From Antarcticirhabdus aurantiaca (GTDB lineage: Bacteria; Pseudomonadota; Alphaproteobacteria; Rhizobiales; Rhizobiaceae), in NCBI RefSeq assembly GCF_009765365.1, contig NZ_VTOM01000001.1:372001-436000 (forward strand): a DNA stretch of 64,000 bases. The letters run 5' to 3'. Below are positions 18,057 through 25,060 of this stretch, piece by piece. The notes beneath the pieces are model-generated. The model was given only the letters and a program-made list of their open reading frames with translations, was not told the origin of the DNA and did no database searches. Positions within the stretch are counted from its first letter, which is position 1. Each line of letters opens with the position of its first letter. A program made the translations under genes and the position numbers.

Positions 18057-18856
18057 GCGGTCCGCATCTCGCCCGTCGCGAATGGCCCGCGACGCGCGAG
18101 GCGGCCGGGCGACCCGTTATCCTTCTCCACGGCTTCGACGGCTCGGCCGCGGCCTGGGAGGTCGTCGCGCCGATGCTGGCGCGCCAGCGCCGGGTCGTCG
18201 CCTTCGACCTGCCGGGGCATGGCGGGTCCTTGTCCTATCCCGGATACGGGCCGCCCAAGCTCGCGGCCCGCGCAGTCCTCGCCGAGCTGTCGTGGATGGG
18301 CGTCGAGGGGCCGGTGCACCTCGTCGGTCACTCGATGGGCGGCGCCGTCGCGTCGCTCGCCGCCCTGTTCGAGCCGGAGCGCGTCGCCTCGCTGGCGCTG
18401 ATCGCGCCGGGCGGCTTCGGACCGGACATCGGCCTCGACCCGATTCGCGCCGTCATTATGGCGCGGAACCCCGCCGATCTCGCGGATGCCCTGTCCACCA
18501 TGGGCGCGCCCGGCTGGCGTGCGCCGGCCGCGATCGCCGCGGCGATCCTTGCCGAACGCTCGGCGGCCGGCGAAGCGGGGCGGGCGGCTGTCGCCTCGAT
18601 CTTCGACCAGCTCTTCGGCACCGGTCTGCAGGGCGTCCTGCCGCTCGACGCCGTCGCCGCGGCGGGCCGCCCCGTCACCCTCGTCTGGGGCGACGCCGAT
18701 CCGGTGACCCCGACAGCACAGGCGCACGGCGCGCCGGCCGGCTTCCAGCGCCGGTTCCTGGAAGGCGTCGGCCACCTGCCGATGCTGGAAGCGCCCGGTC
18801 AGCTCGCCGCGATCCTTTCGGAGCACCTCGCCGCGGCCGATGCAGCCTGTCGATAG
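18053..18856 (+). CDS. Alpha/beta hydrolase
   Basis: Single-domain alpha/beta-fold hydrolase, 267 aa. The oxyanion motif VILLHGFDGSAAAW is near residue 22. The nucleophile Ser94 sits in LVGHSMGGAVA. The likely acid is in LVWGDADPVTP and the catalytic His in LEGVGHLPMLEAP. It resembles the hydrolase or acetoin-dehydrogenase-E2-like group often annotated beside 2-oxo acid enzymes. Its ATG overlaps the stop of the preceding ThDP enzyme, so the two are made together and may act in sequence. The substrate is unknown. Confidence 0.85.
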   Translation: MSGPHLARREWPATREAAGRPVILLHGFDGSAAAWEVVAPMLARQRRVVAFDLPGHGGSLSYPGYGPPKLAARAVLAELSWMGVEGPVHLVGHSMGGAVASLAALFEPERVASLALIAPGGFGPDIGLDPIRAVIMARNPADLADALSTMGAPGWRAPAAIAAAILAERSAAGEAGRAAVASIFDQLFGTGLQGVLPLDAVAAAGRPVTLVWGDADPVTPTAQAHGAPAGFQRRFLEGVGHLPMLEAPGQLAAILSEHLAAADAACR

Positions 18857-18899
18857 GCGACCTCGCGCGTCGTCGGCGCAGGAAGCATTCCCTTCCGTG

Positions 18900-18912
18900 A
18901 TGTCTATGACAT
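18900..18912. promoter_or_regulatory. Short palindrome before the tail-anchored gene
   Basis: ATGTC-TAT-GACAT lies 35 bases before the ATG at 18947. Its symmetry and position suggest a regulator site, but no regulator is adjacent. Confidence 0.3.
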
Positions 18913-18946
18913 ATGGTGAACGAAAGGTGTTCGGCGGTCGGGTGTG

Positions 18947-19564
18947 ATGATTGACGGAGTTGAGGGCGCCGCGGTGGCCTCCGGCGGGACGCGCCGGCTG
19001 GCCGAGGCCGTGCGCCAGGCCAAGATCGCGGCCGCCAGCCGGTCCGACGTCGTCGTCGACATTCGCGAGGCCGACCGCGCGCGCCTGGAAATCCTTCAGG
19101 AGCTTCTGGACGGTCTGATCGCCGATCTCCCGGCCGACAGCGAGTTCTTCGACTTCGCGCTGTCCGGCGGGCTCCAGCCGCGCCTTTGGATCGACGCGAC
19201 GGCGCACGTCGCCATGGCGCGGGACCGGCGGACCTACCGCTTGTCGCGCGAAACCCGGGTGGGCCGGGTGCTGCTCGCCGAGGCGACCGATCCGCGCGTG
19301 ATGGCGGACCGTGTCACCGACTACGTCGCGGAGCGCATCGTCGAGCGCGACCGGGCGCTCGCCGTCGGCGATGGTATCGCCGAGCGCGTCGCCGTCGGCG
19401 TTCGAAGCCGGGCCGGCGGTGGCGCGGCCGCCGATCCGCTCGAGATCAAGGCGGGACGCGCCAAGGAAGGGCTCCTGGCCGCCATGTGGCTCATGCTCGG
19501 CATCGTGCTCGGCGCCGGCGCGCTGCTGGCGCTCGCTTATTACCGCGGCTTCGCGCTGAACTGA
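18947..19564 (+). CDS. Conserved alphaproteobacterial protein with C-terminal membrane anchor
   Basis: Function not recognised; 205 aa. The N-terminal part is soluble and helical, rich in charged residues (DIREADRARLEILQELLDGL). The middle part (FFDFALSGGLQPRLWIDATA) looks like a compact domain. One transmembrane helix sits near the C-terminus (MWLMLGIVLGAGALLALAYY, about 178-198) with only a few residues after it, so the protein should be tail-anchored facing the cytoplasm. I recall similar uncharacterised proteins in Rhizobiales. The ATG at 18947 directly follows an in-frame GTG; the ribosome-binding site is weak. Confidence 0.7.
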   Translation: MIDGVEGAAVASGGTRRLAEAVRQAKIAAASRSDVVVDIREADRARLEILQELLDGLIADLPADSEFFDFALSGGLQPRLWIDATAHVAMARDRRTYRLSRETRVGRVLLAEATDPRVMADRVTDYVAERIVERDRALAVGDGIAERVAVGVRSRAGGGAAADPLEIKAGRAKEGLLAAMWLMLGIVLGAGALLALAYYRGFALN

Positions 19565-19627
19565 TCGGCCCGGGGCGACCGGCCTCGCTGCCGGGCGGGC
19601 GGGAGATGCGAGCCGGTCCGCCGCGCC

Positions 19628-20587
19628 TCAATCCTCGTCCCGGGCCGGCGCCGCGTCTTCCGTTTCGGGCACCGCCTCCGCCGTGCCGTCGTGGAGAAGG
19701 CGGCGCTGGCGGACCCAGCCGATGCCGGATCCGTCGGGTTTCAGCCCGCGCTCGCGCTGGACGAGGTCCCAATGGCCGGGCTCGCCCGAGATCTCGAAGA
19801 GGTTGTAGCGCGCGGGCGGCTTGGAGGAGCCGGCGGACTGGCTGGCCGAGGGCACGCCGACCACCGGCACGCGCCCGTCGCGGCCGTCCAGCCAGTAGAG
19901 GGTGTCGAGGTGGGTATGCCCGTGCAGCACCAGCTCGGCGCCGGCATCGCGCATGACCTTGGAGAAGAACTGCTTGCCGATCAGCCGTTTGTGCCAGTCG
20001 GTCGAGCCGGCGATCGGCGGGTGGTGGATCATCACGACGCGGAAGAGGCCGAGCGCCCGGCAGCTTTCGAGGAGGCGCGCGAGCTCGATCGCCTGTCCGC
20101 GCTTGAAGGTGCCGGTGGCGAAGAAGGGCGCCGTCGCTTCGGCCGTGGAGACGCCGAGGATCGCGACGTTGCCGCGCACGCGAAGATAGGGAAAGCGCTT
20201 TTCCGTCGAGGGATGGGCGTTGTCGCCCGCCATGTAGAGGTTCCACTCCTGGCAGGCTCGCTTCAGGGCGCCGGGCACGTAGGCGTCGTGGTTGCCGGGA
20301 ACAACCGACACCGCCTTCGGAGCGCCGAGCGCTTCCAGCCAGAGCCGGGCGGCGATCGTCTCGGTTCGCGTCGCGAGATTGACGAGGTCGCCCGTGACGG
20401 CGATATGGTCTGCACGCTGCGCCTTCAGATCGTCGAGGAGGTGCAGCAGCGTGTCCCCGAACATCGATTTGGCGCGGTTGCGGTGCCAGTTGACGAAGCC
20501 GGTGATCCGCTTCGTCGCGAGCTCCTTGATGGAGAGCTCGGGCAAGGGACCCAGATGAATGTCGGAGAGATGGGCAAGGCGGTACAT
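19628..20587 (-). CDS. Calcineurin-like metallophosphoesterase
   Basis: Two-metal phosphoesterase, 319 aa. All five metal motifs are present: HLSDIHLGP, VTGDLVNL, VPGNHDAY, MIHHPP and LHGHTHLD. The substrate is unknown; related proteins hydrolyse cyclic nucleotides, nucleoside diphosphate derivatives or UDP-sugars. No signal peptide, so cytoplasmic. The start is ATG 20587; the frame is open much further upstream only because it lies antisense to the Nudix gene. It is divergent from the Nudix hydrolase across 63 bases. The C-terminal 30 residues are acidic and probably disordered. Confidence 0.88.
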   Translation of the reverse strand: MYRLAHLSDIHLGPLPELSIKELATKRITGFVNWHRNRAKSMFGDTLLHLLDDLKAQRADHIAVTGDLVNLATRTETIAARLWLEALGAPKAVSVVPGNHDAYVPGALKRACQEWNLYMAGDNAHPSTEKRFPYLRVRGNVAILGVSTAEATAPFFATGTFKRGQAIELARLLESCRALGLFRVVMIHHPPIAGSTDWHKRLIGKQFFSKVMRDAGAELVLHGHTHLDTLYWLDGRDGRVPVVGVPSASQSAGSSKPPARYNLFEISGEPGHWDLVQRERGLKPDGSGIGWVRQRRLLHDGTAEAVPETEDAAPARDED

Positions 20588-20650
20588 GGCGGGTGAAGTA
20601 GCCTGCCGCCGCCCCGCGGAAACCCGGCCGACCCAACAAAAGGACCAGGA

Positions 20651-21112
20651 ATGGCGCTGCCGAAGATCGTGCTGAGGGCCCTCCACAAGGGCTTCCTCGC
20701 CACGCGTCCCCTGACGCTCGGGGTTCGCTGCGCGCTGTTCGACGCGCAGGGGCGGATCTTCCTCGTGCGCCACACCTACATGACGGGCTGGTTCATGCCG
20801 GGCGGCGGCGTCGAGGCAGGCGAAACGGCCGGCGAAGCGATGCGCCGCGAGGTGCGCGAGGAGGGCAATATCGAGCTCCAGGGCGAACCCGCCCTCTTCA
20901 ACCTCTACTTCAACAACCAGGCCTCGCGCCGCGACCACGTCGCGCTGTTCCGCTCCGACAGCTTCGTCCAGAGCGCGCCGAAGGTGCCGGACCGCGAGAT
21001 CGCCGAGGCCGGCTTCTTCGCGCCCGACGCGCTGCCGGAGGACGCGACGCCGGCCACGCACCGGCGGCTTCGGGAGCTGGCCGGCGAGGTGCCCGCCTCG
21101 CCCTACTGGTGA
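20651..21112 (+). CDS. Nudix hydrolase
   Basis: Small Nudix-fold pyrophosphohydrolase, 153 aa. The Nudix box lies at residues 52-74 (GGVEAGETAG followed by EAMRREVREEGN): Glu58 and the REVREE core are intact, while the usual Gly near the end reads Asn73. The fold starts at VRCALFDAQGRIFLVRHTY. The ATG at 20651 is preceded by GGACCAGGA. The substrate is unknown. Head-to-head with the phosphoesterase gene. Confidence 0.88.
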   Translation: MALPKIVLRALHKGFLATRPLTLGVRCALFDAQGRIFLVRHTYMTGWFMPGGGVEAGETAGEAMRREVREEGNIELQGEPALFNLYFNNQASRRDHVALFRSDSFVQSAPKVPDREIAEAGFFAPDALPEDATPATHRRLRELAGEVPASPYW

Positions 21113-21122
21113 GGCGTCCGCC

Positions 21123-22106
21123 TCAGCCGAGCCGCGCCCGGTCGTGCGCCTGCCACAGGTCCTCTTCGGGGCCGAGCGGCACGATGCCGGTCGGGTTGAT
21201 GGTCTTGTGGCTGATATAATAGTGGTTCTTGACGTGGGTGAAGTCGACGGTCTCGGCGACACCCGGAACCTGATACAGATCAAGCATGTAGGCGAAGAGG
21301 TTCGGGTAGTCCGCGATCCGCTTCTTGTTGCACTTGAAGTGCCCGACATAGACCGGGTCGAAGCGGATCAGGGTCGTGAAGAGGCGCCAGTCGGCCTCGG
21401 TCGGCGCCTGCGATCCGACGAGCCAGCGCTGCGTCGACAGGCGCTCATCGAGCCGGTCGAGGGCTTCGAACAGCTCCCGGAACGGCTTCTCGTAGGCTTC
21501 CTGCGTCGTCGCGAAGCCGCATTTGTAGACGCCGTTGTTGACCGCGCCGTAGACCTCTTCGTTGATCGCGTCGATCTCGGCTCGCAGTTCCGGCGGCGAG
21601 ATGCGGACGGACGCGTCGCCCCAGGCATCGAAGGCCGTGTCGAGCATGCGCAGGATCTCGGCCGATTCGTTGTTGACGATGCGCTTCTCCCGCTTGTCCC
21701 AGAGCACGGGCACCGTGACGCGGCCGGAATAGTGCGCATCGCTGAGGAGGTAGACCTCGTAGAGCCGCTGCTTGTTGTTCACCGTGTCGGGGATCGCGCC
21801 GTCGCGCTCGGAGAAGACCCAGCCCTCCGATCCCATGTGCCAGTCGACGATCGACAGCGAGATCGCGTCCTCAAGCTTCTTCAGCTTGCGCGCGATCAGC
21901 GTGCGGTGCGCCCAAGGGCAGGCGAGCGAGACGTAGAGATGGAAGCGGCCGGGCTCGGCCTTGACGCCGCGCTGCCCGTCGGGACCGGGACCGCCGTCTG
22001 CGGTCACCCAGTCGCGGAAGCTCGTCGTCGTCCGCTTGAAGCTGCCGCCGGTGGACTTGGTATCGTACCACTCGTCCTTCCACTCGCCGTCCACCAAGAG
22101 CCCCAT
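21123..22106 (-). CDS. yqjG: Glutathionyl-hydroquinone reductase (GST Xi class)
   Basis: Glutathione transferase-like enzyme that removes glutathione from glutathionyl-hydroquinones, 327 aa, the usual length of the YqjG/Ecm4 family. The catalytic motif SLACPWAHRTLIAR has Cys63 instead of the Ser/Tyr of other GSTs. The C-terminal helical domain starts near residue 175 (NNGVYKCGFATTQEAYEKPF is characteristic). Cytosolic. The convergent Nudix gene ends 10 bases away. The ATG at 22106 fits the family N-terminus (MGLLVDGEWKDEWYDTKSTGG without its last residue). Confidence 0.93.
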   Translation of the reverse strand: MGLLVDGEWKDEWYDTKSTGGSFKRTTTSFRDWVTADGGPGPDGQRGVKAEPGRFHLYVSLACPWAHRTLIARKLKKLEDAISLSIVDWHMGSEGWVFSERDGAIPDTVNNKQRLYEVYLLSDAHYSGRVTVPVLWDKREKRIVNNESAEILRMLDTAFDAWGDASVRISPPELRAEIDAINEEVYGAVNNGVYKCGFATTQEAYEKPFRELFEALDRLDERLSTQRWLVGSQAPTEADWRLFTTLIRFDPVYVGHFKCNKKRIADYPNLFAYMLDLYQVPGVAETVDFTHVKNHYYISHKTINPTGIVPLGPEEDLWQAHDRARLG

Positions 22107-22419
22107 GGCCGTCCTCCGTCGCGCGTGCCGATCTCGTCAGCACACATGGCGCCCCGGCCGGCCGGAGGCGAGGGGCTCGGCATGCGACGCAGCGTCGACC
22201 AATGCGGCTCCCTTTCGCATCTCGCGGTGAAGTGATATGGCGCTCGCGGACGAACTCCCGACAAGGGCCGCGCGCGATGATCATCCGGCGACGACGACAG
22301 GTTCCACGCGCCCTCGCGCGCTGACCGCCGTTCCGTCCGCCCGACGATCCGCACCCATGCCGGACCCGGGAGCCGAGGCGCAGCGCATCCCGCACAGCCG
22401 CTCCGTTCCGGTCCCGTCC
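22107..22419. other. Gap between yqjG and the GNAT gene
   Basis: About 313 bases between divergent genes. No conserved element, hairpin with T-run or clear promoter is recognised. The GNAT frame stays open back to 22237, but the residues are low-complexity (Arg/Pro/Ala). Confidence 0.4.
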
Positions 22420-22923
22420 ATGCTGCTCTTCTCCGACATCCGCTACGCGCCGGAAGCGCGCGAGCACGACGCCGACATTCTCGACATCTGCGAGGAGGCT
22501 TTCGGCCCCGGGCGGTTCGCGCGCGCCGCCGAGCGCGTGCGCGAGATGGCGCCGCACGCGCCGGAGCTTTCCTTCGTCGCCCTGATCGGAGATGCGGTGG
22601 TCGGCGCGGTGCGGCAGGTGCCGATCAGCATCGGCGGCCGGCCGGCCCTGATGCTCGGGCCGCTCGCGGTGCGGCCCGGCTTCAAGGGACGGGGGGCCGG
22701 GCGGGCTCTGATGCGCCTCGCCGCGCAGGCTGCGCGCGAGGCCGGCGAGAGCGCGACGATCCTCGTCGGCGACGCGCCCTACTACGCCCAGTTCGGCTAC
22801 CGCGCCCTGCCGGAGGGAAGCGTCCTCATGCCCGGCCCCGTCGATCCGCGGCGCCTCCTCGGGCTGGCGCTGCGCGAGGGCGGGCTGGACGGGCTCGCCG
22901 GCCGCGTCGGGCCGCGTCGCTGA
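22420..22923 (+). CDS. GNAT-family N-acetyltransferase (YhbS-like)
   Basis: Acetyl-CoA-dependent acyltransferase of the GNAT fold, 167 aa from this start. The acetyl-CoA pyrophosphate-binding motif is GPLAVRPGFKGRGAGRALMR, preceded by strand ELSFVALIGDAVVGAVRQV and followed by the YYAQFGYRALPEG segment typical of the YhbS group. The substrate is unknown. The start is uncertain: ATG 22420 (MLLFSDIRYAPEA) matches the family N-terminus, ATG 22357 adds 21 residues, and neither has a clear Shine-Dalgarno sequence. Confidence 0.8.
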   Translation: MLLFSDIRYAPEAREHDADILDICEEAFGPGRFARAAERVREMAPHAPELSFVALIGDAVVGAVRQVPISIGGRPALMLGPLAVRPGFKGRGAGRALMRLAAQAAREAGESATILVGDAPYYAQFGYRALPEGSVLMPGPVDPRRLLGLALREGGLDGLAGRVGPRR

Positions 22924-22969
22924 AGCCGGGGACGAAGCGGCGCGCCCGCTTCGCGACGGGCGCCTCGCC

Positions 22970-25048
22970 TCAGCGGCCCTCGCGGTACCAGGTGGCGGAA
23001 AGGGCGAGGAGGAGGACGGACAGGCCGAGGAAGCCGGCGAAGAGCGGCATGCGGTCGACGCCACGCAGCACCGTCTCCTCCGTCGTCTTCAGGCCGATCC
23101 AGTCGCGCCCCGAAGCGTCGGCGCGGCCGGCGACGGGGATGACGCGCGGCACGGACACGCCGTCGCCCTCGGCGACGCGGCGCACGCTGCCGCGTGTTTC
23201 CTCGGCGATCGGCTCCAGCTTCTGCGTGGTCGAGACGGCCTCGCGATATTCGCGCGGGTTCTCCGGGCCGACATTGGCCAGGGCGCGGAGTTCGCCGTTC
23301 GCGGCCTGGAAGAGCCCGAGCTCTTCCGTTTCCAGCGTGCCCTGCCAGCGGCCCTCGCTGAGATCGGCGAGCGGCACGGTGACAGCTTGGCCCGAGGGCG
23401 TGACGACGGTGGCGGGGCCGGGGTCCTCGCCGACGGTTTGGCGCGTGACGACGAGGTCGCGACCGCGGGCGGTGGCGTCGAGCGCTTCCTCTTCCAGCTC
23501 CGGCTCCTTCATCAGCCAGTGGGCGAGACGGCGGAAAAGGGGGACGTGCGGGCCGCCGCCCTCGAAGCCGCGCGACCAGAGCCAGCCCTGATCGGACAGG
23601 AGAAGGGCGATGCGGCCCTCGCCGGCGCGATCCAGCACCAGGAGCGGCTTGCCGTCCGGCCCGTTCATCACCGTTTCGCCGCGGGGCGTCGCGACGTCGA
23701 CCGAGCGGAACCAGGGCGCCCAGTCGGGCGGCGTCTGGTCGGAGCCGGGCAGGTCGCGCGTCACCGGATGCTTACGGCCGAGGTCGGAGAGCGTGGGATA
23801 GAACGCCTTGTTCTCGACGCCTCCGGTCGGAAGCGCCGGCAGGATCGATTCCAGCGGCGTCGTCGCCACCGAGTCGTAGCCGGCATATTCCGGGCCGGAG
23901 GCGATCAGGAGGGCGCCGCCGTTCTCGACGTACTGGGCGATGTAGTCGAAGTAGAGCGTCGGCAGCACGCCGCGCTGCTGGTAGCGGTCGAAGATGATGA
24001 GGTCGAAGTCCTCGATCTTCTCCACGAACAGCTCGCGCGTCGGGAAGGCGATCAGCGAGAGCTCGTCGATGGGCGTGTTGTCCTGCTTCTCCGGCGGGCG
24101 CAAAATGGTGAAGTGGACGAGGTCCACCGCCGCGTCGGACTTCAGGAGATTGCGCCAGGTGCGCTCGCCGGCATGCGGCTCGCCCGACACGAGGAGGACG
24201 CGCAGGTTCTCGCGGATGCCGTCGATGGTGGCGATGGCGCGGTTGTTGACCGGCGTGATCTCGGCCGGATCGCGGGCCACCGAGAGCTCGACGATGTTCT
24301 TGCCGGCGCGCGGCAGCCGCAGGCCGACCTCCGTATCCTGGCCGGGTACGGCCTGCTCGCGGGCGACGAGATCGCCGTTGAGGAAGACGCGCACCTCGGT
24401 CGGCGCGGTGCTGGCGCGCGGCCCGTCCTCCATGACGCGGTAGACGAGGCGCTGGTCCTCGTCGACGAGGCCGAAGCGGGGCGCCGAGCGCACCTCGATG
24501 CGGCGGTCGAACTCGTCCGGCTCGCCGGTCACGAGGGCGTGGACGGGCGCGTCGAAGCCGAGGGCCGAAGCGTTTGCCGGGATGTCGTGGACCTGCCCGT
24601 CGGTGATGAAGACCGCGCCGCCGACGCGCGCGGGCGACACGTCGCCGAGCGCGCCCTTGAGCGCCGAGAAGAGCGCGGTGGTGGCGTCGGAATTGGCGTC
24701 GCCGGTGCCGCGCGCCTCGACGGTGCGCACCTCGAATTCCGGGAAGCGGGCGAGCGAGGCCTGGAGGGCGCGCTCCGCCTCGTCGGTCTCGGCGGCACGC
24801 GCGCCGATGGTCTGGCTCTGCGAGCGGTCGACGACGAGGGCGACGACGCTCTTCAGGGGATCGCGCTCCTCGCGCAGAACCACGGGGTTGAGGAGGGCGA
24901 GAAGGAGGGCGGCGATGGCGAGGACGCGCAGCAGCGCGCCGCGCACGCGAGTGAGGATCAGGACGGTCGCGAGGATCGCCGCAGGGACGGCCAGGATCGC
25001 GATCGTCGCCAGCGAGAAGAAGGGGGCGAAGTCGAGGGACCAGGTCAT
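22970..25048 (-). CDS. Large membrane protein of the moxR-DUF58 cluster
   Basis: 692 aa; enzymatic role unknown. Two N-terminal membrane helices (about residues 8-31 and 40-58) are followed by a von Willebrand A-like stretch starting at SVVALVVDRSQSQ. A later region resembles a glutamine amidotransferase-like fold (LIIFDRYQQRGVLPTLYFDY, then GGALLIASGPEYAG). One helix ends the protein (FAGFLGLSVLLLALSATWY). Most of the chain should be periplasmic. It is the last of four genes in the order moxR, DUF58, BatA/DUF4159, this one, with 12 bases to the previous stop. I infer a part in envelope assembly or stress together with MoxR. Confidence 0.78.
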   Translation of the reverse strand: MTWSLDFAPFFSLATIAILAVPAAILATVLILTRVRGALLRVLAIAALLLALLNPVVLREERDPLKSVVALVVDRSQSQTIGARAAETDEAERALQASLARFPEFEVRTVEARGTGDANSDATTALFSALKGALGDVSPARVGGAVFITDGQVHDIPANASALGFDAPVHALVTGEPDEFDRRIEVRSAPRFGLVDEDQRLVYRVMEDGPRASTAPTEVRVFLNGDLVAREQAVPGQDTEVGLRLPRAGKNIVELSVARDPAEITPVNNRAIATIDGIRENLRVLLVSGEPHAGERTWRNLLKSDAAVDLVHFTILRPPEKQDNTPIDELSLIAFPTRELFVEKIEDFDLIIFDRYQQRGVLPTLYFDYIAQYVENGGALLIASGPEYAGYDSVATTPLESILPALPTGGVENKAFYPTLSDLGRKHPVTRDLPGSDQTPPDWAPWFRSVDVATPRGETVMNGPDGKPLLVLDRAGEGRIALLLSDQGWLWSRGFEGGGPHVPLFRRLAHWLMKEPELEEEALDATARGRDLVVTRQTVGEDPGPATVVTPSGQAVTVPLADLSEGRWQGTLETEELGLFQAANGELRALANVGPENPREYREAVSTTQKLEPIAEETRGSVRRVAEGDGVSVPRVIPVAGRADASGRDWIGLKTTEETVLRGVDRMPLFAGFLGLSVLLLALSATWYREGR

Positions 25049-25060
25049 GGGCTTCTCCTC